Origin: Chloroflexota bacterium
GTDB lineage: Bacteria > Chloroflexota > Dehalococcoidia > Lucifugimonadales > CATQGZ01
Length of the DNA stretch: 7,218 bases
Reading direction: 5' to 3'
Assembly: GCA_027624995.1 (NCBI GenBank)
Contig: JAQBTI010000117.1
Coordinates: 1-7,218 of the forward strand
Part shown: piece by piece, positions 1-6,051 of the stretch
Layout: the number at the start of each line of letters is the position of its first letter
How positions within the stretch are numbered: position 1 is the stretch's first letter
Made by a program: the position numbers and the translations under genes
The notes under the pieces: generated by a model
The model's input: only the letters and a program-made list of their open reading frames with translations
Told to the model about the DNA's origin: nothing
The model's database searches: none

Positions 1-54
1 GTCGAGGACCAGTCCTGATAGACGCTTGTACCGACTGTCAGGCAGCCAACCCTC

Positions 55-1692
55 CTAGCCGCACCCCGACCGGTAGCTCTCGTCGACCCTGGCGCAGAAA
101 TCTGATAACTCCGACGGTGCCTGGAATATCTGACCTGCCCTGCCGACTATGACCCTATAGCAACGGGCCTTCTCATCGGTGTCTTGCAGAAGCGAACAGA
201 ATTCAAGCGCGAGATCGGCCCCAGCCACGTCCCAGAAGGAGTCCTGCACGGCACCCTCCAGACAGTTAAGGCGGTCGTCACCCTCCTTGGCATAAGAGCA
301 CTTTTGTATCGCGCCTTCTGGATTGCCTCTCGTGAACCCCCCAACGTCCCGCCCCATGCTCTGGAAGCAAACAAGATGGGCGGTCGCCGGCGCCTCCGAA
401 CACGCCTCGGCGACCTTTCGAAAATCGCCGCCGAAAACCTGTACCATCCTGGACGTCTGATAGAAGTAGCAAGCCGAAACATAATTTTCGGCCACGACAC
501 TACAGGGGAAGTGAGGGTCGTCGGAGAGGTACTCGGTAACGTGGCCCATGGACGCCGAGAGGCCTCCGACCACGTTCTCCATGAATACACCGGAGTAGCA
601 GGAGAGCCGGTCTCCCAGAGACTCCAGTAGGTCACACAGCTCCAGTGCATCGTGCAGCTCGTAGCTAGTCCACGCCATAAGGCCGTGTCCTACCCCGTGA
701 ACGCACTGGTGGCGAAAGAACTGGTTCAGCTCATCTCCGCAGACCAACGCTATGTCGGAGCTTAGACTACCGGTCCCCCGATCTCGAAAAAAGGCCTCCG
801 TGGCCCCATGGTATCCGCCCGAGTGGCATTCGTGGCCCGAAAGCGAAAATGCCAGAGACCCAAAATACTGGTACGCTATCCGGCCCATCACATGCGCCCG
901 CTGATGGCAGTCGCCGCCAATCCGGCTCTCATAGTCGGCTAGCAACTTAACGACGTTGGCGGGCCCATACTTCAAGATATACCTCTCCAACAGGCCATCG
1001 TCTTTGAAAAGGTTGACGGCATCTTGGACTGAAAGGGCGCCAGGCTCCTCAAAGCTCAGGTCCTCCCTCCCTGGAACCTCGGGCCGGTCGCGGACCGTCG
1101 GCTGCCCCTGCACCACCACCAGACCGGTGTTTTGCGGAGCCAGATGGTCATGGTATCTCCAGTAACCAGGCTCGTCGAACTTGAATATCCAGGACTGTCC
1201 CGACTTGACAGGGCTTCTTGCGTCGAGCTCGGGGTATATCTGGTGAGTGGGGTGGATAGCGGAAGCAGGCCAAAAGTCCTTGCCCGACTCGTTGAAGAAT
1301 ACGACCTCCTGTCCTACCTCGATGTTTACCCTTGAGGGCACAAAAACGCCGTATCCATAGACTATCTCCACCGCCGGCGCTTCCGCCTCGGGGCGAACGG
1401 ACGTCACTACGGCTGTCTCGACAACGACAGGGGCCTCGCTCATCCCTCCGACCTGGGTTGGGGACACAGTCGCGGTTGATACAGCCGGAACCTGGGACGG
1501 AGGTATTTGGCGCTCGTCACCGCCGAAAGGGCTGTTTTGGCTTGGGCCCACCGTTTCGTCCCCTGCCGGAACAGGAGGCGGGAGTCGCCCGGCAACCACC
1601 TCTTGCGCCTTGGCGTCACCGTGACCCCCACAGCCAAGCAAGCCCGCTCCCACCAATGCCGCCAGAACTACGACAGCTAGTAGCTTACCCAT
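55..1692 (-). CDS. Cupredoxin-domain lipoprotein with Cys-paired repeat C-terminal domain, function unknown
   Basis: A 545-residue exported protein, probably lipid-anchored on the outer face of the membrane. Seen: residues 1-21 form a signal peptide (MGK, hydrophobic core, lipobox LLGC with Cys21). Residues 22-106 are a Pro/Ser/Thr/Val-rich linker. Residues 107-195 are a cupredoxin-like beta domain (FVPSRVNIEVGQEVVFFN, then PGYWRYHDHLAP and a G-LVVV end). Residues about 223-545 are a Cys-rich domain with pairs C318/C330, C353/C365, C397/C408, C431/C442, C465/C477, C499/C511 and C533/C544, mostly 34 residues apart, preceded by C262 and C289. The ATG at 1692 is chosen because GGGAGGA lies 4 bases upstream and the signal peptide begins there; in-frame starts further upstream (to GTG 1776) have no such support and would bury the signal. 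The gene is divergent from the operon at 1804 and looks somewhat less GC-rich than it. I do not recognise the C-terminal domain; metal or heme binding, redox or scaffolding roles are all open. Confidence 0.88.
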   Translation of the reverse strand: MGKLLAVVVLAALVGAGLLGCGGHGDAKAQEVVAGRLPPPVPAGDETVGPSQNSPFGGDERQIPPSQVPAVSTATVSPTQVGGMSEAPVVVETAVVTSVRPEAEAPAVEIVYGYGVFVPSRVNIEVGQEVVFFNESGKDFWPASAIHPTHQIYPELDARSPVKSGQSWIFKFDEPGYWRYHDHLAPQNTGLVVVQGQPTVRDRPEVPGREDLSFEEPGALSVQDAVNLFKDDGLLERYILKYGPANVVKLLADYESRIGGDCHQRAHVMGRIAYQYFGSLAFSLSGHECHSGGYHGATEAFFRDRGTGSLSSDIALVCGDELNQFFRHQCVHGVGHGLMAWTSYELHDALELCDLLESLGDRLSCYSGVFMENVVGGLSASMGHVTEYLSDDPHFPCSVVAENYVSACYFYQTSRMVQVFGGDFRKVAEACSEAPATAHLVCFQSMGRDVGGFTRGNPEGAIQKCSYAKEGDDRLNCLEGAVQDSFWDVAGADLALEFCSLLQDTDEKARCYRVIVGRAGQIFQAPSELSDFCARVDESYRSGCG

Positions 1693-1696
1693 TCTG

Positions 1697-1703
1697 TCCT
1701 CCC
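1697..1703 (-). promoter_or_regulatory. Shine-Dalgarno of the lipoprotein gene
   Basis: GGGAGGA read on the minus strand, followed by CAGA and ATG (1692-1690). This site decides the start codon in favour of the Met that opens the signal peptide. Confidence 0.8.
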
Positions 1704-1708
1704 GATCC

Positions 1709-1714
1709 ATTATA
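1709..1714 (-). promoter_or_regulatory. Candidate -10 box (TATAAT) for the lipoprotein gene
   Basis: A perfect TATAAT on the minus strand, 17 bases before the start codon. No good -35 lies at 16-18 bp spacing (the sequence there is close to AACGTG), so an activator would be needed or the match is chance. If used, transcription would begin near 1702, giving a leader of only about 10 bases that starts at the Shine-Dalgarno itself. Confidence 0.4.
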
Positions 1715-1738
1715 CGACCCAAACTGGCGTTCACGTTG

Positions 1739-1767
1739 TTGCGCATTCCCAAAGGGCACCTTATAGT
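1739..1767 (+). promoter_or_regulatory. Candidate sigma70-type promoter of the fusion/ubiDAX operon
   Basis: TTGCGC (1739-1744, three of six to TTGACA) and TATAGT (1762-1767, five of six to TATAAT) are separated by 17 bp, the optimal spacing. The predicted start near 1774 gives a leader of about 30 bases to the ATG at 1804. It lies in the 111-bp divergent region, so one regulator could act on both transcripts. Assignment is by eye only. Confidence 0.4.
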
Positions 1768-1803
1768 AAGTCTCACCCCGCCAACGGCCTATTGCCGCAG
1801 GTC

Positions 1804-2949
1804 ATGTACGCCGTCACAGACAGGCTCATCAAACAAATACATGCGTCGCCGCGTATGGCGGTCATCGCCGTCACCGGCGGTGGCGCCCAGACCCTATCGT
1901 GGCTGCTCAGGGTACCCGGGGCCTCGAACACCGTCATCGAGGCCGTGGCCCCCTACTCAGAGGCAGCGCTGCGTGACTTCCTAGGGTCCCAGCCCGACCA
2001 GGCAGTCAGCGGAGAAACCGCGCGGGCGATGGCCCGGACGGCGTACCGGCGCGCGGTGCGCCTGAGACCGGACGACCGCCCCGTTACCGGCATCGCCTGC
2101 ACGGCCTCGATTGCCTCCAACCGTCCGAAACGAGGAGACCATCGCTGCCACGTGGCCGCCTGGAATGACACGAGAGTGACGACCTACAGCCTCGTCCTCT
2201 CCAAGGGTCTAAGGGACAGGTCAGGCGAAGACACTGTCGTTAGCATGTTGGTGCTGAAGGCGATGGCCGCCTCCTATGGGATAGACTTCGGGCTGTCGCT
2301 GGATCTTGTGGAGGGTGAAGAGATCGAAGTCGAGGTCGTAAGCTATGACGACTCACTGGAGGCGATGCTTGCCGGGCATGTGGCATCGGTTGTCGTAAGC
2401 CCCGACGGTGCGATGAGTGCCGACGCCGCCGTAGGCGGAGCCATACTCTCGGGCTCGTTCGATCCGCTTCACGCCGGACACCTGGAACTGGCCAAAACCG
2501 CCGAGGACATGCTGCATTCGGAGATAACCTACGAGATATCGGTGACCAACGTTGACAAGCCTCCTCTGAGTGACCAGGAGACACGCGCCCGGACCGGTCA
2601 GTTCAAGGGTCTGGCGACCGTCGTGGTCACGAACGCTGAGGTATTCCACAAGAAGGCCGTTCTTTTCCCGGGCCGGACGTTCGTAATAGGCGTGGATACA
2701 GCGGACCGTCTCGTCGATCCTAGGTATTCCGGCGACAGCCCGTCTGCGATGCTGATGGCGCTCGACGAAACGCGACGATCGGGCTGCTCATTCCTGGTGG
2801 CCGGCAGGGAGCAGAACGGGACGTTTCGGACGCTGAACGATGTCCCGGTTCCCGGGGAGTTCGCTGAGATATTCTCCTCGATCCCAGAGGCGAAGTTCCG
2901 TTCCGGGATCTCTTCCACTGAGCTTCGCCTGGCGGGCCGGAAAGGCTGA
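1804..2949 (+). CDS. CinA-C-like / NMN adenylyltransferase-like nucleotidyltransferase fusion
   Basis: A 381-residue, two-domain cytosolic protein. The N-terminal half (about 1-165) follows the CinA C-terminal (PncC, NMN amidohydrolase) pattern: VTGG at 23-26, VPGAS at 37-41, PYS at 50-52, GETARAMA at 70-77. The C-terminal half (about 210-381) is a HxGH nucleotidyltransferase: GSFDPLHAGHLELA with H223 and H226, and ISSTELR at 369-375, the signature pair of NadD-type adenylyltransferases. Family knowledge suggests nucleotide adenylyl transfer, with NMN or NaMN the obvious substrate; this is inference. The CinA half carries Ala22 and Leu56 where the family normally has its catalytic Ser and Lys, so it is probably not an active deamidase. 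The start could be TTG 1792 (four residues longer); ATG 1804 is preferred though its Shine-Dalgarno (GCAGG) is weak. Its stop is 5 bases before ubiD, indicating one transcript. Confidence 0.85.
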   Translation: MYAVTDRLIKQIHASPRMAVIAVTGGGAQTLSWLLRVPGASNTVIEAVAPYSEAALRDFLGSQPDQAVSGETARAMARTAYRRAVRLRPDDRPVTGIACTASIASNRPKRGDHRCHVAAWNDTRVTTYSLVLSKGLRDRSGEDTVVSMLVLKAMAASYGIDFGLSLDLVEGEEIEVEVVSYDDSLEAMLAGHVASVVVSPDGAMSADAAVGGAILSGSFDPLHAGHLELAKTAEDMLHSEITYEISVTNVDKPPLSDQETRARTGQFKGLATVVVTNAEVFHKKAVLFPGRTFVIGVDTADRLVDPRYSGDSPSAMLMALDETRRSGCSFLVAGREQNGTFRTLNDVPVPGEFAEIFSSIPEAKFRSGISSTELRLAGRKG

Positions 2950-2954
2950 CAAAT

Positions 2955-4409
2955 ATGGCCTTCAAGGACCTGCGGGCCTTTATTGAGTTCCTGGAGAGCC
3001 GGGGCGAGTTCAAGCGTATTCAGGCACCCGTAAGCCGAAACCTCGAGATAACGGAAATCGCGGATCGGACCGTCAAGGGCGGCGGCCCTGCCCTGCTGTT
3101 CGAAAACGTAGAGGGCTACGAGACGCCGCTCGTCATCAACCTTTTCGGCACCCATCAACGGACCGCCTGGGCCTTGGGAGTGGACGACATCCGCGAACTG
3201 GCCGGTCGTGTCGAGGAGCTCCTCGGGCTGGTCCAGAACCCTCCGACAGGCCTTGGAGACAAGCTGCGTACGCTGAAAGATCTGGCAGGCATCGCCAGGA
3301 CACAGCCAAAGACCGTTAAACGGGCGCCCTGTCAGGAGGTAGTGCTCGAGGGGGACGACGCCGACCTGAACATTCTTCCTGTCCTCAAGTGCTGGCCCAT
3401 GGACGCTGGGCCATTCATCACGCTGCCGTTGGTGATCAGCAGCGACCCGGAAACAGGGCGGCGAAACGTCGGCACATACCGTATGCAGGTCTACGACTCT
3501 CAGACCACGGGAATGCACTGGCAGACCCACAAGGTCGGCGCCAGCCATTACAGGGCTAGCAAAGAACGAGGCCTCGACCGAATGGAGGTCGCCGTCGCCC
3601 TTGGAGGCGACCCGGCAACCATGTGGACCGGCGCCCTGCCCTTGCCGCCGGACATGGACGAGATCGCGGCGGCCGGCTTCATCAGAAACGAGTCCGTAGA
3701 AATGGTCAGATGCAAGACCATAGACCTGGAGGTCCCCGCCCAGGCCGAATACATTCTGGAAGGATATGTCGTGCCGGGTGAACTGCGGCCCGAGGGGCCA
3801 TTCGGAGACCACACCGGCTACTATTCGCCCGCCGAGGACTATCCAGTCTTCCATCTCACCGCAATCACGCACCGGCGCGACCCGATCTACCCGACCACGA
3901 TGGTGGGCAGGCCTCCGACTGAGGATTTCTTTATGGGCACGGCCGCCGCGCGCTTCATGCTGCCGGCGATGAAGATGACCATGCCGGAGGTCGTAGACCT
4001 GAACATGCCCGCCGAAGGGGTGTTCCACAACCTGGTCATCGTTTCCGTCAAAAAGGAGTACCCGGGCCACGCGCGCAAGGTGATGCATGCCATTTGGGGC
4101 TTGGGCCTGTTGGCGCTGGCCAAGACGATAATCGTAGTAGACCACTTCGTAGACGTGCAGGACCTGTCCGAAGTCGCCTGGCGGGTGACCAACAACATCG
4201 ATCCAGCCCGCGGCGTAGTTTTTGCGGACGGCCCTATCGACGATCTAGACCACGCTTCACCAACTCCACGATACGGCAGCAAGATGGGCATAGACGCCAC
4301 GGCCAAGGGGCCTGCCGACGGACGCGAGCGCGAGTGGCCGCCCGACATAGAGATGACCAAAGAGATCAAGCTCCTGGTGGATGGCAAGTGGGCCGAGTAC
4401 GGGATCTGA
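2955..4409 (+). CDS. ubiD: UbiD-family prenyl-FMN-dependent decarboxylase
   Basis: A 484-residue, full-length member of the UbiD family, which removes a carboxylate from an aromatic or unsaturated acid using prenylated FMN, usually in quinone biosynthesis. Seen: a typical opening (FKDLRAFIEFLESRGEFKRI at 3-22); NVGTYRMQV at 171-179, with N171 and R176 in the places of the conserved cofactor/metal Asn and catalytic Arg; GMHW-THK with H192; LEGYVVPGELRPEGPFGDH at 268-286, containing the conserved acidic residues; and the closing LDHASP and GSKMGIDAT (431-449). No key residue seems missing. The ATG at 2955 follows GGAAAGG (2939-2945) at 9 bases. It overlaps the ubiA start and shares an operon with ubiA and ubiX, the latter making its cofactor. 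With that company the substrate is most likely a prenylated hydroxybenzoate or a prenylated dihydroxynaphthoate (MqnL-type); the sequence alone does not separate these. Confidence 0.93.
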   Translation: MAFKDLRAFIEFLESRGEFKRIQAPVSRNLEITEIADRTVKGGGPALLFENVEGYETPLVINLFGTHQRTAWALGVDDIRELAGRVEELLGLVQNPPTGLGDKLRTLKDLAGIARTQPKTVKRAPCQEVVLEGDDADLNILPVLKCWPMDAGPFITLPLVISSDPETGRRNVGTYRMQVYDSQTTGMHWQTHKVGASHYRASKERGLDRMEVAVALGGDPATMWTGALPLPPDMDEIAAAGFIRNESVEMVRCKTIDLEVPAQAEYILEGYVVPGELRPEGPFGDHTGYYSPAEDYPVFHLTAITHRRDPIYPTTMVGRPPTEDFFMGTAAARFMLPAMKMTMPEVVDLNMPAEGVFHNLVIVSVKKEYPGHARKVMHAIWGLGLLALAKTIIVVDHFVDVQDLSEVAWRVTNNIDPARGVVFADGPIDDLDHASPTPRYGSKMGIDATAKGPADGREREWPPDIEMTKEIKLLVDGKWAEYGI

Positions 4410-5281
4410 CTGAGCCCGCGACTCGGCAGTGGACGCGGAATGTACCGCTGGTCCTCGACGCGATCAAGTACCGTGAGAGCGTCTTCGCCTTGCCCTTCGC
4501 CTACGCAGGCATGGTCCTGGCTGCGGACGGCCTGCCGACCTGGGGGCAGTTCCTCTGGATTACGGTGGCGATGGTAGCCGCCAGGACTCTTGGGATGTCT
4601 GCCAACCGCCTGATCGACCGTCACATCGACGCCCGCAATCCCAGGACCGCTGAGCGCCATTTGCCTGCAGGCCTCCTGGCCGTTCCGGACATGGCGCTTC
4701 TGACAGCGGCCTCGGCTGCGGTGTTCATTATCGCCGCGGCCCAGCTCAACACATTGGCTCTGGCTCTGGCCCCAGTGGCCGGCGCGTACTTAATACTCTA
4801 TCCGTACACCAAGCGCTTTACCTGGGCTTCGAACCTGGCCCTCGGCTGGGCGCTGGCGATCGCGCCGTCGGGCGCATGGATAGGAGTAACCGGCGAGCTT
4901 TCCTTGGAACCCGCAGTCCTATCCCTCGCCGTGGCTCTCTGGGCCGGCAGCTTCGACATCATCTACCATGTTCCGGACCGTGACTTCCACCTCAGGGACG
5001 GCCTCCACTCGGTGGCTCAGAGATTCGGAGTTACGGCCGCGTTCCGGCTGGCCCGGACGATGGACTTCGCCGCGACGGCGGCCCTGGTCGCCGTAGGACT
5101 CCTTGCAGATCTCGCCTGGCCTTACTACGTGGGCTGCTCAGCGGCGGCGGTCGTGCTCGTGTATAAGCACCGCATGGTATCGCCGTCCGACACTTCGCGG
5201 CTCGGCGTGGCCTTCTTCCGGACCAACGCCTATGTATCGACCGCGGTCTTCGCGGGCACTCTGGCCGCCGTGTTACTGTAG
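4388..5281 (+). CDS. ubiA: UbiA-family aromatic prenyltransferase (4-hydroxybenzoate or MqnP type)
   Basis: A 297-residue integral membrane enzyme that joins a polyprenyl diphosphate tail to an aromatic acid in quinone synthesis. Seen: SVFALPFAYAGMVLA near the N-terminus; first Asp motif NRLIDRHIDARNPRT (N73, D77, D81); second motif DIIYHVPDRDF (D190, D197) followed by GLHSVAQRFG; and many hydrophobic stretches (about 31-46, 54-70, 102-138, 147-193, and the C-terminal third). The motif style resembles UbiA/MqnP rather than MenA. No ATG is available: the chosen GTG at 4388 lies inside the end of ubiD (22-base overlap), gives the usual length and N-terminus, and implies translational coupling. 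A CTG at 4406 would be the only later candidate before the conserved region. The second motif ends in FH (F200-H201) where related enzymes usually have FD. The precise aromatic substrate and tail length cannot be read from the sequence. Confidence 0.9.
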   Translation: MGRVRDLTEPATRQWTRNVPLVLDAIKYRESVFALPFAYAGMVLAADGLPTWGQFLWITVAMVAARTLGMSANRLIDRHIDARNPRTAERHLPAGLLAVPDMALLTAASAAVFIIAAAQLNTLALALAPVAGAYLILYPYTKRFTWASNLALGWALAIAPSGAWIGVTGELSLEPAVLSLAVALWAGSFDIIYHVPDRDFHLRDGLHSVAQRFGVTAAFRLARTMDFAATAALVAVGLLADLAWPYYVGCSAAAVVLVYKHRMVSPSDTSRLGVAFFRTNAYVSTAVFAGTLAAVLL

Positions 5282-5302
5282 AGGCTGGTTCCGCCACCGG
5301 AC

Positions 5303-5310
5303 GAGGAAGG
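5303..5310 (+). promoter_or_regulatory. Shine-Dalgarno of ubiX
   Basis: GAGGAAGG ends 5 bases before TTG 5316 and supports this non-ATG start, which also places the flavoprotein N-terminus correctly. Confidence 0.7.
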
Positions 5311-5315
5311 CTCTC

Positions 5316-5921
5316 TTGGAAAACTCAGCACCACCTGTCATAGTCGGTATCACGGGCGCCAGCGGCTCCGTGATGGCGGCCACCACCGTCGAGCGGCTGC
5401 TGTCGATGGACGTGCCGGTCGTCGTAACGGCGTCCGCGGCGGCCCGCCTCGTGTGGCGTGAGGAGATGGAAGAGTCCTTCGGCGCCGCCCTGGAGCGCTG
5501 GACCGACGAAGGAAGATTCGCCTACTACTCCTTCGGCGAACTCAACGCCCCAATCGCAAGCGGGACCTTCCCCACACGTGGAATGGCCATAGTCCCGTGT
5601 AGCATGGCCACCGCTGCGGCGATAGCCCACGGCCTGGCGGACAACCTTTTGCGCCGGGCGGCCGACGTGTGCCTCAAGGAGCGGCGGCCCATGGTGATCG
5701 TGCCCCGGGAGGCCCCACTGAGCGCCATACACCTGGACAACCTGGCGTCACTTGCACACCTCGGAGTGACGGTCCTTCCACCGAACCCACCCTTCTACCT
5801 CAAACCCGCCACCATCGACGACACCGTGTCCTTCACCGTAGAGCGTACCCTCGTCGCCCTAGGGATTTCAAGCGAGCTCCCAATCGGGATGGTGTACCGT
5901 GGGCCTCGTGACGCCGATTGA
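5316..5921 (+). CDS. ubiX: UbiX flavin prenyltransferase
   Basis: A 201-residue flavoprotein that attaches a dimethylallyl group to FMN to make prenyl-FMN, the cofactor of UbiD. Seen: N-terminal phosphate/flavin loop VGITGASGSVMA (10-21); VPCSMAT at 93-99; DNLLRRAADVCLKERRP (109-125); VPREAPLSAIHLDNL (129-143); and LPPNPPFYLKPATIDD (154-169). These include the conserved Lys121, Arg131, Glu132 and Tyr161. Length matches the family (about 190-200). The start is TTG 5316, 34 bases after the ubiA stop, with a strong Shine-Dalgarno; the frame is open upstream, but that part overlaps ubiA and is unlike UbiX. As last gene of the fusion-ubiD-ubiA-ubiX cluster it supplies cofactor to the adjacent UbiD. 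No recognisable terminator follows, so the next gene may be read through. Confidence 0.93.
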   Translation: MENSAPPVIVGITGASGSVMAATTVERLLSMDVPVVVTASAAARLVWREEMEESFGAALERWTDEGRFAYYSFGELNAPIASGTFPTRGMAIVPCSMATAAAIAHGLADNLLRRAADVCLKERRPMVIVPREAPLSAIHLDNLASLAHLGVTVLPPNPPFYLKPATIDDTVSFTVERTLVALGISSELPIGMVYRGPRDAD

Positions 5922-5996
5922 CCTTGTCACTGGCGTCGCCTCCGGTGGCCGCTGCCATCCGAGGTCGCGGCGGGACATGCACAGGGTCCGATTCCG

Positions 5997-6003
5997 CTAG
6001 AAT
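5997..6003 (+). promoter_or_regulatory. Weak promoter-like -10 element before the PHP gene
   Basis: TAGAAT at 5998-6003 (five of six to TATAAT) lies in the 130-bp gap between ubiX and the PHP gene. Only poor -35 matches (GACATG at 5974-5979, 18-bp spacing) precede it. The gap also holds an imperfect GC hairpin around CCTCCGG (5938-5944) and CCGAGG (5959-5964) without a T-run, so it is not a convincing terminator. The PHP gene could be either separately transcribed or the tail of the operon. Confidence 0.22.
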
Positions 6004-6040
6004 AACAAGCCTTGAAGAGACCGGGCGTCTAGGCGCCGAC

Positions 6041-6045
6041 AGGAG
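6041..6045 (+). promoter_or_regulatory. Shine-Dalgarno of the PHP gene
   Basis: AGGAG sits 6 bases before TTG 6052 and fixes that codon as the start; the first conserved metal-binding motif follows almost at once. Confidence 0.75.
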
Positions 6046-6051
6046 CACGAC

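Noticed and set aside
7..41. Possible terminator downstream of the lipoprotein gene, from short inverted repeats such as AGGAC-CA-GTCCT and CCTGA...TCAGG
   Set aside because: The stems are only five bases, the longer one has a large loop, and no T-run follows on the minus strand.
1693..1776. N-terminal extension of the lipoprotein to the GTG at 1776 (28 extra residues)
   Set aside because: It would put a charged segment before the signal peptide and lacks a Shine-Dalgarno, whereas GGGAGGA precedes the ATG at 1692.
2598..4145. A 515-codon open frame on the minus strand, antisense to the end of the fusion gene and most of ubiD
   Set aside because: Its translation is rich in Arg/His/Gln, shows no recognisable motif, and the opposite strand encodes a full UbiD with intact motifs. 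Long antisense frames are common in GC-rich genes.
3887..4660. A 257-codon minus-strand open frame across the ubiD/ubiA junction
   Set aside because: It covers two well-supported plus-strand genes, has no family motif and looks like a GC-driven shadow.
5918..5923. TTGACC at the ubiX stop as a -35 box for the PHP gene
   Set aside because: No -10-like sequence lies 16-18 bp downstream (the sequence there is GC-rich).
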